NCBI GenBank assembly: GCA_018000455.1
Contig: JAGNJW010000001.1
Location: forward strand, 186,001-250,000
DNA length: 64,000 nt
Direction: 5' to 3'
From: Acidobacteriota bacterium
GTDB lineage: Bacteria > Acidobacteriota > Vicinamibacteria > Vicinamibacterales > UBA2999
In this document: positions 34,887-43,398 of the stretch, one piece after another
Layout of the letters: every line of letters starts with the position of its first letter
Numbering within the stretch: the stretch's first letter is position 1
The notes under the pieces: generated by a model
What the model saw: the letters and a program-made list of their open reading frames with translations, nothing else
Told to the model about the DNA's origin: nothing
Database searches by the model: none
Translations under genes and position numbers: made by a program

Positions 34887-37304
34887 ATGGATGTCACCCG
34901 CTGGCAGCGGCTCGAAGAGCTGTTTCACTCCCTATCCGACCTGGCCGCCGGGCCGGAGCGCGAGGTGCGCGTAAGGGCGCTCTGCGAACACGACCCGGAT
35001 CTGGCCACGGCCCTTGGCCGCCTCCTAGCCGCCAACGACAGCCTCCGCGGCGTGGGAGCGCCGGTAGACCAGCACCTCGGCGTGCGGCTTGGCAGCTACG
35101 AGATCGACACCCTGATTGCCCGTGGCGGCATGGCGTCGGTTTATGCGGCACACCGCGCGGATGAGCAGTTCAACCAGCGCGTGGCCGTCAAGATCATGGA
35201 CCTGCGGCTGTCGGACCCGTCGCTCGTGGCCCGGTTCAAGGCGGAGCGCCAGATTCTGGCCGGGCTCGAGCATCCGGCGCTGACGCGGCTCCTCGATGGC
35301 GGCGTGACGGGCCTCGGCGAACCGTATCTGGTGATGGATTACGTTGAGGGCCAGCCGATCGATCTGTACTGCGACGAGCATCGGCTCGACATCGCCGGCC
35401 GCCTGCGCCTCTTTGCCCAGGTCTGCGCCGGAGTGGCCTTCGCGCATCGGCACCTCGTGCTCCACCGCGACCTGAAGCCGGCGAACATCCTGGTCACGGC
35501 GGAGGGTCTCGTGAAGATCGTGGACTTCGGCACGGCCACGTTGCTGCAGCCGGAGCGGCTGATGACCGTATCGCCGGCGCCGCTGACGCCGGCCTACGCG
35601 AGCCCCGAACAGCTCACCGGCCAGGCCGTGGATACGGCCAGCGATCAATACAGCCTGGGCCTGGTGCTCTACGAGCTTCTGACCGGGGTGGCGCCCTTTG
35701 CCACGCGCGCGTCGCTGATGGCGGCGGTGGAACGGGCGCTGGCGGGGGTGGAACCCACCGCACCGCACATGGCGGTGATCGAGGGCGCGCCAGGCCCGCG
35801 ACGCACCTCGCTGGCGCGACTGCGGCGTCAGCTCAAGGGCGACCTCGGCACGATCGTGCGCAAGGCGCTCGTGGCCCACACTGCCGAGCGCTACGCCAGC
35901 GTGCAGCACCTGGCCGACGACCTGGATCGCTGGACGCGCGGGGAACCCATTCTGGGGCGCACGCCGTCGGTGGCCTATCGGGCGTCGCGCTTCGTGCACC
36001 GGCACTGGGTGGCCGTCTCGGTGGCAACGACGTTGCTGGTGTCGCTCGTGGCGGCAACCGCCGTGTCGTTCCAGCAGGCCTCGATCGCCCGCGCCGAATC
36101 CGGCAAGGCACGACAGCTCAACCGGTTCCTGACTGACATGCTGTCGTCGGCCAACCCGAGCTGGTTCAACGCCAACGCGGGCAATGCCGGCTCGATCACC
36201 GTGCGCGAGGTGCTGGATGGGGCGAGCATGCTCATCGAGACGGAGCTGAGCGACCAGCCGGCGGTCGAGGCCGAGTTGCGACGGACGCTGGGACGCACCT
36301 ATATCGGGCTGGGTGTCGTGGACCAGGCGCTGCCGCATCTGAACCGGGCGCTGGCCCTCTACCAAGGTGAGGCGGACGCTTTCGGCATCGCCTTCACTCA
36401 GATGCTGCTGGGGGAACACCGTATACGGACAGGCGACTTCAAGGCGGCCGAGGGGTTCCTGCGAGAGTCGATCGCCTACGTGCGGTCCCGCGGGTCGTTG
36501 GCCGACCCGGAGCTGCACCTGATTGCCACCAACGATCTGGCCGTCGCCCTCAACTATCAACAGCCCGGGCACGCCGAGGCCGTGGCACTGTTGCGGGAGT
36601 CCCTCGAGGTGTCAGATCGCAGCGGCCTCAATCGGGCCGGCGCCAGCGTGGTTGTGCACAACCTTGCTTTCCTGGCTCTCCGGAACGGACAGATCGACGA
36701 GGCCGAAGTACTTCTTCGCGACACGCTCCGGCGCATGAATGCTCTGCCAGTTGAAGTACCCGAGCGCAGCCTGGTGCATGGAACGCAGTCGGACCTGTTC
36801 TTCCAGCGAGGCAACTACGCTGAGGCCGAGCGCCAGGCGGCCGCCGCGGTCGAGGGGGCGGCGCGCACGCTGCCGGCCGACCATCCGATTCAGCCGGTCT
36901 ACCAGGCGGCGTGGGGGCGGACGCTCGTCGCCGCCGGGCGGCTCGAGCAAGGGCGAACGGTGCTGCTCCAAGCATTCGACAGCATCAGCAAGATGCGCCC
37001 CGCAGGCCACATCGACCTGGTTGCGTCACTCATTGGGCTGGGGTCCGTCGATCGCCTCCAAGGTCGGCTGAACGAGTCCGAGCAGCTTCTCCGCCAGGCG
37101 CGGGCGATTGTCGTGCAGCACCCAGCCTATACGGAACATACGGCGGCCGCGGCCGCCGAGCTGGGCCTCACGCTGGGCGCACTGGGGAAGGCCAGCGAGG
37201 CTCACGAACTCTTGAAGGAGAGCCACGCCGTGCTTCGGGCGGCCTATGGTGATGAACACCCCCTGACCCAACAAGCGCTCGCGCGACTGCAGGGCAGCGA
37301 GTAG
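34887..37304 (+). CDS. Membrane Ser/Thr protein kinase with TPR sensor, 805 aa
   Basis: A PknB-like kinase domain spans about residues 70-350: glycine-rich loop ARGGMASVY, ATP-binding K102 (VAVKIM), catalytic loop HRDLKPAN with D195, and DFG at 213-215. One membrane segment follows at about 374-394, then a C-terminal region with several TPR-like pairs (for example VDQALPHLNRALALYQGEAD and QIDEAEVLLRDTLRRMN), ending in a kinesin-light-chain-like AYGDEHPLTQQALARLQ. An unusual helical segment of about 65 residues precedes the kinase (ELFHSLSDLAAGPEREVRVR), typical of acidobacterial kinases paired with ECF sigma factors. Topology suggests that the TPRs lie outside and the kinase inside. Confidence 0.92.
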   Translation: MDVTRWQRLEELFHSLSDLAAGPEREVRVRALCEHDPDLATALGRLLAANDSLRGVGAPVDQHLGVRLGSYEIDTLIARGGMASVYAAHRADEQFNQRVAVKIMDLRLSDPSLVARFKAERQILAGLEHPALTRLLDGGVTGLGEPYLVMDYVEGQPIDLYCDEHRLDIAGRLRLFAQVCAGVAFAHRHLVLHRDLKPANILVTAEGLVKIVDFGTATLLQPERLMTVSPAPLTPAYASPEQLTGQAVDTASDQYSLGLVLYELLTGVAPFATRASLMAAVERALAGVEPTAPHMAVIEGAPGPRRTSLARLRRQLKGDLGTIVRKALVAHTAERYASVQHLADDLDRWTRGEPILGRTPSVAYRASRFVHRHWVAVSVATTLLVSLVAATAVSFQQASIARAESGKARQLNRFLTDMLSSANPSWFNANAGNAGSITVREVLDGASMLIETELSDQPAVEAELRRTLGRTYIGLGVVDQALPHLNRALALYQGEADAFGIAFTQMLLGEHRIRTGDFKAAEGFLRESIAYVRSRGSLADPELHLIATNDLAVALNYQQPGHAEAVALLRESLEVSDRSGLNRAGASVVVHNLAFLALRNGQIDEAEVLLRDTLRRMNALPVEVPERSLVHGTQSDLFFQRGNYAEAERQAAAAVEGAARTLPADHPIQPVYQAAWGRTLVAAGRLEQGRTVLLQAFDSISKMRPAGHIDLVASLIGLGSVDRLQGRLNESEQLLRQARAIVVQHPAYTEHTAAAAAELGLTLGALGKASEAHELLKESHAVLRAAYGDEHPLTQQALARLQGSE

Positions 37305-37715
37305 CGGCCGCACGAACTCCTGGATGAGGAAGTTGTGCTCCGGCGAATGCTCGCGCAGCCGGTCGACCACGACGTCGCGATCGGGCGTGAGGTCAAACAG
37401 ACACGCCTTGGTCTGGATGTGCGCTCCCTCGGGGATGTGCGCCGAGAGATAGGTCTGATTCGACCACGCGCCGGTCGTCACGACCTGGCGCTGACACCGG
37501 AACTCGCCTTGCGCGGTGACGACGGCGATCTCGGCGCCGCTGCTCGACACGCGCTCGATCGCGCAGTTGTCGAACACCTGCGCCCCCCGCCGCTTCGCCA
37601 GGTCGGGATGGGCGCTGTTGCCTCGGGCGGCCATCACGAGTCCGCTTTCCTGCTGGTAGGGCCCGCAGACGGGACCGTCGAAGCGAAACGCCGGCCAGCG
37701 GCGCCGGATTCGCAC
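37305..37715 (-). pseudogene. Internal fragment of a sarcosine-oxidase-like FAD oxidoreductase (DAO family)
   Basis: The minus strand encodes the middle of a DAO-family flavoenzyme: IRRRWPAFRFDGPVCGPY, QESGLVMAARGNSAHPDLA, VVTTGAWSNQTYLSA and CLFDLTPDRDVVVDRL, which are consecutive blocks of sarcosine/N-methyltryptophan oxidases. The N-terminal FAD-binding GxGxxG third is missing, and the reading runs off into the antisense of the kinase gene right after DRLREH, where a normal protein would continue with the HGFKF-type C-terminus. Both ends are thus lost, and no start codon or ribosome site is convincing. It is a remnant abutting the sigma-kinase module. Confidence 0.75.
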
Positions 37716-37844
37716 TCGTTAGCGCGATGCTGTGGCTGTTCATTCGTCCCGACCGGGGCGTCTACCCGTTGCCCGTCGGCGCCGCCGGGTGATACCTTCC
37801 GGCGTCCGGAGGACGTTCATGACGAGTACTACGCAGGCACAGGC

Positions 37845-39842
37845 ATGCTGACAGGGCGGTGGTGGCGCCTCGCCGTGACCGGCCTCGTGTGCGCTGGCGT
37901 GAGCATGGCTGTGCCGCGCAAGGCTGGTGCGCAGCCGGCTCCCGGCCTCGAGACGATCGCGCAGTTCGAGCGCTATCCCTTGCTCGTCGACGAGGCCCAA
38001 GCGCAATACGTCTCCAGCTACGACCGCACCGGCAAGAACGACGACGGGTTCGCCGGCCGCTACTCCGCGCTCTACGTGGATCAGAAGGGCGAACACGTGA
38101 TCTTCGACGTGAAGGGTCCGGGCGCGGTCTACACGCTATGGTTCACGAGCCGCGAGCACGGCTGGGCGGCGCTTGGCTGGGGGCGCCTCAAGTTCTACTT
38201 CGACGACGAAGCTCGGCCGCGGCTCGACATGGATGCCGACGAGTTCTTCAGCGGCCGGCGTCCGCCGTTTGCCGCGCCATTCGTCTTCGATCGCTTCGCC
38301 AGCTCCGGCGGCTACGTCAGCTACCTGCCGCTGCCGTTTGCGCGACGGCTGAAGATTACGACCGAGCGTCGTGTGGGGTTCTACAACGTCTACTACCACT
38401 CGTTTTCGTCGACCCGGCAGGTGGAGAGCTGGACCGGACGCGAAGACACGAGCGCGGTGGCCCGCATGTGGCGCCAAGCCGGTCGCGATCCGAAGGGCAG
38501 TGGCAACGCCGAGGTCTTCTCTGGCACCGTTGCATTGCCCGCGCCTGCCATGCCCGACGGCGACATGGTGCCGGTAGCAGCGCCGGTCTTCGAGTGGAGC
38601 GGAACCGGCGCCATCACGTCGCTGCGATTCAATCCGCTGGGCCCGCTCACGCCGTATCAGCTCAATCACCTGCTGCTGCGGATCTACTGGGACGGCGAGA
38701 CCACGCCGTCGGTGTCGGCGCCGCTCGGCAGCTTCTTCGGGTCGGGACTGGGCGAGGCGTCCGTCAAGGCGGTGCCGCTCGGCATGAGCCCGTCGGGCGA
38801 CTACTACTGCTATCTGCCGATGCCGTTCTGGTCGCTGGCGCGCATCGAGATCGTGAACGAGAATCCCGGGGCGGCCCCGCCGATGTGGTGGGAAGTGCGG
38901 TTGGCGAAAGACACCGGCATCGAGTACCCGCGTGACGCCAGCGGCTACTTCAAGGCGCACTACCGGAAGGAATGGCCGACGACCACCGGCCACGACTACC
39001 GCCTGCTCGACACCACCGGACGTGGCGTGTATGTGGGCCAGACGATGACGGTCGAGCCGATCCGGCCGGAGATTAAGCGCTGGTGGGAAGGCGACCTGCG
39101 CGTCTACGTGGACGATCGCCGGCATCCAGCCTTTCACGGCACCGGACACGAGGACGAGTATCTTGGCGGCTGGTCGAACGAGTGGCTGATGAATCCGTAT
39201 TCGCTGCCGATGCACGGCCAGCCGGCCACGCGCGACCTCACCCAGGTGGACTTTCAGTGGAACGCCAGCACCACCGTGTATCGCTTTTTCCCCGGCGGCG
39301 TGCCGTACCTGTCGCATCTGACGGTCTCGACCGAGCACGGCGTGGCCAACCAGGCACCGGCCATGTACTCGAGCGTGGCCTACTACTACGAACAGGGCAC
39401 GCCGATGCGCCAGGTCGACACGCTCGACATCGGACTGGCGAGCGACGAGCAACGGCATCGCTACCGCGCGACGCCCGCCTCGCCGGTGACGCGGCTCGTG
39501 GCGCAGTTCGAGGGCGTCAACGACGCCGTGGACGTGACCGACGAGGGCCGCGAGGTGGCCAGGACCTCGCAGTTCTCGATGGCCGTGCCGGACTCGGCTC
39601 GGGGCCTCAGATTGCGCCGGCTCTACGACCAGTCGGCCATTCAGGACGCGGAGGTGTGGGTGAACGGCACCAACGCCGGCGCGTGGTATTCGGCGGCCAC
39701 CAACACGACGAAGCGCTGGGCCGAGAGCGATTTCCTGATCCCGGCCTCGCTCGTGGCTGGCCGCTCCACGCTCGACATCGAGATTCGCGTCGTCTCCGGG
39801 ACGTGGAGCGAGTACCGCTACGAACTCTGGGCGGCGCCGTGA
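37845..39842 (+). CDS. GH172 (DUF2961) secreted glycoside hydrolase, 665 aa
   Basis: An N-terminal signal peptide (MLTGRWWRLAVTGLVCAGVS) is followed by the jelly-roll DUF2961 domain. Characteristic pieces are FDVKGPGAVYTLWF, PLPFARRLKI, YYHSFSS, DYYCYLPMPFW, and the diagnostic GTGHEDEYLGGW (GTG.ED in the family). A second beta-sandwich occupies about residues 520-665. Characterised GH172 enzymes act on alpha-D-fructofuranosides or D-arabinofuranosides, but related DUF2961 proteins in soil bacteria have unknown substrates. ATG 37845 directly starts the signal peptide. It would release sugars that the dehydrogenase locus upstream could oxidise, though linkage is only by proximity. Confidence 0.9.
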   Translation: MLTGRWWRLAVTGLVCAGVSMAVPRKAGAQPAPGLETIAQFERYPLLVDEAQAQYVSSYDRTGKNDDGFAGRYSALYVDQKGEHVIFDVKGPGAVYTLWFTSREHGWAALGWGRLKFYFDDEARPRLDMDADEFFSGRRPPFAAPFVFDRFASSGGYVSYLPLPFARRLKITTERRVGFYNVYYHSFSSTRQVESWTGREDTSAVARMWRQAGRDPKGSGNAEVFSGTVALPAPAMPDGDMVPVAAPVFEWSGTGAITSLRFNPLGPLTPYQLNHLLLRIYWDGETTPSVSAPLGSFFGSGLGEASVKAVPLGMSPSGDYYCYLPMPFWSLARIEIVNENPGAAPPMWWEVRLAKDTGIEYPRDASGYFKAHYRKEWPTTTGHDYRLLDTTGRGVYVGQTMTVEPIRPEIKRWWEGDLRVYVDDRRHPAFHGTGHEDEYLGGWSNEWLMNPYSLPMHGQPATRDLTQVDFQWNASTTVYRFFPGGVPYLSHLTVSTEHGVANQAPAMYSSVAYYYEQGTPMRQVDTLDIGLASDEQRHRYRATPASPVTRLVAQFEGVNDAVDVTDEGREVARTSQFSMAVPDSARGLRLRRLYDQSAIQDAEVWVNGTNAGAWYSAATNTTKRWAESDFLIPASLVAGRSTLDIEIRVVSGTWSEYRYELWAAP

Positions 39843-40402
39843 TCAGGGCCACGGGACCCATACTGAGCCGCCTGACACGCACAGGCATCGCCGTCGTTCT
39901 GACCGCACTTCTCGCAGGTGCTGCATGCGCGCAACAGGACGCCGCCACGAGCGATGCCGCTGCTCCAGCGCTGCAGTTGGCCGCGCCGGCGGTGCCCGAG
40001 GCCGTCAACGGCTGGCGCGAGTATCCACTGAGAGACGGCGTGGTTTCGATTCAGCCCAAGTGGCGCACCGACGTGGTCGACGTGCCGGTGCCGGCCGGCG
40101 AGGGACGCGAATACAAGGTGACGATGTAGAAGGGCGAGGAGCTGGTCTACAACATCAGCTACGGAACACTTGCCGACCCCGGCAAGATACGCACCGAGTG
40201 TCACGGCCACACCCGGCAGGTCGACGGCGTGGGCGACCTGATGTTCACGCCAAGACCGGCGGCACGCCAGAGAGCGGCGTCGTCACCGCGCCGTGGGACG
40301 GCATCCACCGCTGGTATCTCAAGGACGACAGCCCAGGGACGTGGTCGTGACGTGGTCGTGAATCTGGAGCTGGCGGGCTTCTACGCCTTCGAGACCCAGT
40401 AA
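39840..40402 (+). pseudogene. Broken gene for a membrane-anchored protein: amber stop, 1-base loss and 11-bp duplication
   Basis: GTG 39840 overlaps the GH172 stop (GTGA) and starts a hydrophobic leader (SRLTRTGIAVVLTALLAGAA) and a soluble domain. The frame is cut by TAG 40127-40129, but the same frame continues sensibly as KGEELVYNISYGTLADPGKI. Near 40249 one base appears lost, and the next frame carries AKTGGTPESGVVTAPWDGIH and RWYLKDDSP. There an exact tandem duplication GACGTGGTCGT (40338-40348 and 40349-40359) shifts the frame again. After it VVVNLELAGFYAFETQ ends at TAA 40400-40402. Restoring these three lesions gives one continuous protein of about 185 residues. I recognise no characterised family; the C-terminal part resembles small transmembrane-anchor proteins. 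Confidence 0.7.
40338..40359 (+). repeat. 11-bp perfect tandem duplication
   Basis: GACGTGGTCGT occurs twice head to tail. Removing one copy restores the frame between RWYLKDDSP and VVVNLELAG in the surrounding broken gene, so it is most likely a slippage mutation. Confidence 0.85.
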
Positions 40403-40415
40403 GTCGCGCGGCGGA

Positions 40416-41549
40416 TCAGACCTTGAAGAAGATCCGCTTGCGGTACAGGAAGTAGCACAGCCGCCACTCCAGCGTGAAGATCGCCAGCGCCGAGAGGATG
40501 CCCATCGGGACGAGCGGCACGCCGGCCATCGACATCAGCCCGTTGGTGATCGCGGTCACGTAGTCGGTGAACCAGCGGTTGCCGACGATCTCGAAGAACA
40601 GATAGATGAAGAGCGAGTTCATCCCGACCACCGTGAAGAAGGTCACGAGCGGCCGGACCTTGCGCACGTCGTACAGCCAGTAGCAGGCTGCCAGGCCGAG
40701 CAGCACGTAGCCGCCGGACGCGAGCACGAAGGAACTGGTGGCGATGCGCTTGATGATCGGCGTCACCGTCCAGTCCAGGCCGTATCCCACGGCCAGCGCG
40801 GCCAGTCCGGTGACGACGAGCCAGCGAAGCTTCTCCCGGCTGCTCGTGGGCGAGAGCAGGAGTTGGCCGGCCACGGCGCCCCAGATCGTGTGTGCGGCGG
40901 TGGGCAGGCAGTTGATCGCCACCCAGCCTTCCGGGTTGATCTTGCGCATCAGCACCCAGTCGATGAAGTTGCCGATGTTGTGCTGATCGACGAACGGCTG
41001 GTCGAACCCGGCGACGGCCGGCACGCGGTAGAGCGCTTCGGTCAGCACCAGCAGGCCGAGGCTGAAGGCGATCTGCCACCACAGCGGCCGCCAGAAGATG
41101 AAGAACGCCACGAGCAGCGTGAACGAGAGCTGCGTCAGCACGTCCCACAGCTCGAACGACAGCCCGTCGGGGCGCACGGCGTAGTCGAGCACGCCCCAGA
41201 AGAAGAGCCACCAAGAGCGTCTGAGGGCCTTGCGCAGCGAAGTGGTCCAGGGCACGCTCGCGTCTGCCTGGCGCGTCAGCGACAGCGCCAGCGCGGTGCC
41301 GGCGATGAACATGAATCCGGGCTGAATCAGGTCCCAGAAGCGGAGCCCGTGCCACGGATGGTGGTGCAGTTGCAGCGCCAGACCGTGGAACGGCGTGCCG
41401 TCGAGTTCCAGCAGGCGCGTGTAGAGCCTGGTGCTCTCGAGCATCAGCAGCACCATGATGCCGCCGCGCATCACGTCGAGCGACAGCAGGCGGTCGGGAA
41501 GGGCGGCGGCCTGCGACGGCTGATTGCTACCGGAAGCGCGTGGGCTCAT
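40416..41549 (-). CDS. HGSNAT/YeiB-like membrane acyltransferase (DUF5009), 377 aa
   Basis: A polytopic membrane protein with about 10 TM helices. The opening RLLSLDVMRGGIMVLLMLES is the DUF5009/heparan-alpha-glucosaminide N-acetyltransferase-type start, followed by GLRFWDLIQPGFMFIAGTAL. Members are proposed to transfer acetyl groups across the membrane to sugars or to act in envelope modification. The catalytic His of HGSNAT lies in the early lumenal loop; the loop here is His-rich (LQLHHHPWHGL). ATG 41549 was chosen as closest to the conserved start; ATG 41579 is in frame and neither has a clear ribosome site. It is convergent with the broken gene upstream. Confidence 0.82.
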   Translation of the reverse strand: MSPRASGSNQPSQAAALPDRLLSLDVMRGGIMVLLMLESTRLYTRLLELDGTPFHGLALQLHHHPWHGLRFWDLIQPGFMFIAGTALALSLTRQADASVPWTTSLRKALRRSWWLFFWGVLDYAVRPDGLSFELWDVLTQLSFTLLVAFFIFWRPLWWQIAFSLGLLVLTEALYRVPAVAGFDQPFVDQHNIGNFIDWVLMRKINPEGWVAINCLPTAAHTIWGAVAGQLLLSPTSSREKLRWLVVTGLAALAVGYGLDWTVTPIIKRIATSSFVLASGGYVLLGLAACYWLYDVRKVRPLVTFFTVVGMNSLFIYLFFEIVGNRWFTDYVTAITNGLMSMAGVPLVPMGILSALAIFTLEWRLCYFLYRKRIFFKV

Positions 41550-41615
41550 AGGGGGCGAAGTCTGCCACAGCGCGTCCACGCTGTCACCGACGCGCCAGCG
41601 CGCGGCCGGAAGCGG

Positions 41616-41984
41616 TCACTTCTCGGACCACACTGCCAGTTCGTTCCCGCTCGAGTCCGCAAAGTGAAAGCGGCGGCCTCCTGGGAACTCGAACGTCTCT
41701 TTCGTGATCCGTCCGCCCGCCTCACGCACGCCGGCGATGGTCGCCTCGAGATCCCTGGAGTAGAGGATGACCAGCGGCCCGCCCGCTGAGACCGACGAAG
41801 CCACTCGAATGCCTCCGGTCTCGCCGCCGTCCTTCTGAATACCGGCATAGGTGGGGCCGTAGTCGTTGAACCGCCAGCCGAACGCGCTGTCATAGAAGCG
41901 CCTCGCCTGGTGCATGTCGAGCACCGACAGCTCGATGTAGTCGATTGCGTGATGAACGTGAGGTGCGTCGGCCATGTGGGTCAC
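41616..41984 (-). CDS. VOC-superfamily (glyoxalase-like) protein
   Basis: 122 aa, one vicinal-oxygen-chelate domain of two beta-alpha-beta-beta-beta units: AIDYIELSVLDMHQARRFYD, AFGWRFNDYGPTYAGIQ, then DLEATIAGVREAGGRITKET and FPGGRRFHFADSSGNELAVW. The ending SGNELAVW supplies the usual Glu ligand; His at the start (HHAIDYIEL) is the other metal-ligand candidate. Such stand-alone VOC proteins are glyoxalase/bleomycin-resistance relatives and mostly uncharacterised. It is the last gene of a four-gene minus-strand operon, 18 bp after the L7/L12-like gene. Confidence 0.88.
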   Translation of the reverse strand: MTHMADAPHVHHAIDYIELSVLDMHQARRFYDSAFGWRFNDYGPTYAGIQKDGGETGGIRVASSVSAGGPLVILYSRDLEATIAGVREAGGRITKETFEFPGGRRFHFADSSGNELAVWSEK

Positions 41985-42002
41985 TCTCGCAATAGCGTGC
42001 CG

Positions 42003-42446
42003 TCAAAGAGCGTAGTAGAAGATGACGCCCGAGATCACCAGGAGAGCCACCACCCAAGCAAGTGCACCTCTGGCCCTTGGGACCTCGCCGGGCGAGTGCG
42101 TTCCGGGCGAGTGCGTTCGCAGGCTGGCACCTGCCACCTGGTGACCCGCTTCGACGGCGTCCTTTGCCTCCTTCAGGCCAAGGCCCGTCTGCTCGCGCAA
42201 GAGCCTGATGGCGTCGATCTTGTCTCCGCGCCTCATCGCCTCCACAACCGACGGCGGCAACGCAGCTCCCGGCGTCGACGACGGCAGGCGCGCGGTGCTC
42301 CCACGCATGTGCGCGTCGATGGCGTCTTTGGCTTCCTTCAGGCCGAGTCCGGTGGCCGCGCGCAGCAGCTTGACGGCCTCGATCGTGTGGCCTCGTGCGA
42401 CGGCATCGCGGACATCGGCGGGTAACGGAGAGATCGGCAGGGTCAT
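42003..42446 (-). CDS. Membrane-anchored protein with two L7/L12 C-terminal-like helices
   Basis: 147 aa. Two segments about 55 residues apart, TIEAVKLLRAATGLGLKEAK (21-40) and KIDAIRLLREQTGLGLKEAK (76-95), each match the conserved TGLGLKEAK helix-turn-helix of ribosomal protein L7/L12's C-terminal domain, the part that binds translation factors. The beta strands and the rest of L12 are lacking. After a Pro/Ser/His linker, residues 128-145 (ALAWVVALLVISGVIFYY) form a membrane helix, so the helices face the cytoplasm from a tail anchor. Proteins of this sort are automatically named ribosomal L7/L12, but this is not the ribosomal stalk protein. It overlaps the DUF1801 gene by 4 bases (ATGA). 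Confidence 0.8.
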   Translation of the reverse strand: MTLPISPLPADVRDAVARGHTIEAVKLLRAATGLGLKEAKDAIDAHMRGSTARLPSSTPGAALPPSVVEAMRRGDKIDAIRLLREQTGLGLKEAKDAVEAGHQVAGASLRTHSPGTHSPGEVPRARGALAWVVALLVISGVIFYYAL

Positions 42447-42898
42447 GGGCAGCCGTCCTCGGCTTCACATCGTCGCTTCATGTCAGCGTAGGCTGCCACG
42501 ATGCAGGCGGCCACCGCCGTGGCGTCGATGTCGCCATCTGGCCTGAGTGTCACATGGCGCATGAACTTGCCCGTGCCTTCCATCAGGCGCGCGGGATCGG
42601 CCATCTCGGCGCCGTGGAAGAAGCCGACATTGACGTGCGCCGTGAAGGCGTCGACATACGCAAATGCTGCGTCCCCGACGCACGCGGTCGGGTGGCCATC
42701 GTGCAACACCTCTCGCACGTCGTCTCCGCACTGGCGCATCACCTCGAACCAGCGCTGCGCAATCGCACCCAATGCGCCTGACTGCTGCCGCATCCAGCCG
42801 CCGATGGCCGGGTCGCGCCTGACCGCACCGGGGAACCGCATGAGTCGGCGGTTGGGTGGATGCGCCCCGCTGCGGGCCGCTCGGGTCACTCGAGGCAT
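42443..42898 (-). CDS. DUF1801 domain protein
   Basis: About 151 aa in the DUF1801/YdhG-like superfamily: WFEVMRQCGDDVREVLHDGH near the start of the domain, AYVDAFTAHVNVGFFHGAEM in the middle, and LMEGTGKFMRHVTLRPDGD towards the end, a block constant in this subfamily. The molecular function of DUF1801 is not established. The first 19 residues (MPRVTRAARSGAHPPNRRL) look unlike homologues, so the true start may be ATG 42841. Translationally coupled to the next gene by ATGA. Confidence 0.85.
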   Translation of the reverse strand: MPRVTRAARSGAHPPNRRLMRFPGAVRRDPAIGGWMRQQSGALGAIAQRWFEVMRQCGDDVREVLHDGHPTACVGDAAFAYVDAFTAHVNVGFFHGAEMADPARLMEGTGKFMRHVTLRPDGDIDATAVAACIVAAYADMKRRCEAEDGCP

Positions 42899-42927
42899 CG
42901 CGATGTGCTGCGCAGCATGGAGACGTT

Positions 42928-43272
42928 CTACCGCTGCCAGAGGCCGTGGTGGATGCCGCCCTGGATGTAGATGGCGAACGTGCCGTGGCCGGGGATCTCC
43001 ATCGGCGGATGGGCGACCACACCGCCAGCCTTCACTACCGCAGCGACGGACGCTTCGATATCGTCCACCAGCCAGTATGGCCGTACCACCGGCTCCTCGA
43101 TCTCGTGCATCGGCGCCCGCACCCCCACCAGCGCGTCTCCCGGCAGCGGGGCCGTCCGGGCGTTGCCGAGCCGGGCATCCGGCGCGCCGAACTCAATCCG
43201 ATGCGCGGCGGCGTAGGCGGCACACACCGCGTCGACATCCTTGGTCACGATCTCGAGGTAGCGAACCTGCAT
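42928..43272 (-). CDS. VOC-superfamily (glyoxalase-like) protein, first gene of operon
   Basis: 114 aa with one VOC domain: MQVRYLEIVTKDVDAVCAAY, PYWLVDDIEASVAAVVKAGG and HPPMEIPGHGTFAIYIQGG. The final Glu ligand of classical glyoxalases is replaced by a Gln/Gly-containing sequence (IYIQGGIHHGLW), as in hydroxylase-like VOC proteins with reduced metal binding. It starts the operon VOC-DUF1801-L7/L12-like-VOC, with 29 bp to the DUF1801 gene. Confidence 0.86.
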   Translation of the reverse strand: MQVRYLEIVTKDVDAVCAAYAAAHRIEFGAPDARLGNARTAPLPGDALVGVRAPMHEIEEPVVRPYWLVDDIEASVAAVVKAGGVVAHPPMEIPGHGTFAIYIQGGIHHGLWQR

Positions 43273-43398
43273 GGTTCATTCACTCCTGCCTGGCGATGAC
43301 GCCCTCGGTCGGCCCGCCCTTGGTCACCCCCAGCGCGACATTCTACAGCGTTGCCCAGCGCTCACGGATGGCGGTCGCTCGTGAGAGACTGCCCAGGC

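Noticed and set aside
35025-36572. 515-codon minus-strand frame inside the sensor kinase gene
   Set aside because: The plus strand has an intact kinase and TPR region; the antisense frame has no recognisable domain.
37819-37851. Short upstream frame starting at ATG 37819 before the GH172 gene as a leader peptide
   Set aside because: It has a GGAGGA-like site but encodes only 10 residues without attenuator structure; the overlap with the real start may be chance.
40127-40129. In-frame TAG as a recoded (pyrrolysine-type) codon
   Set aside because: No pyl genes are visible and two further frame lesions lie downstream in the same gene, so plain decay is the better explanation.
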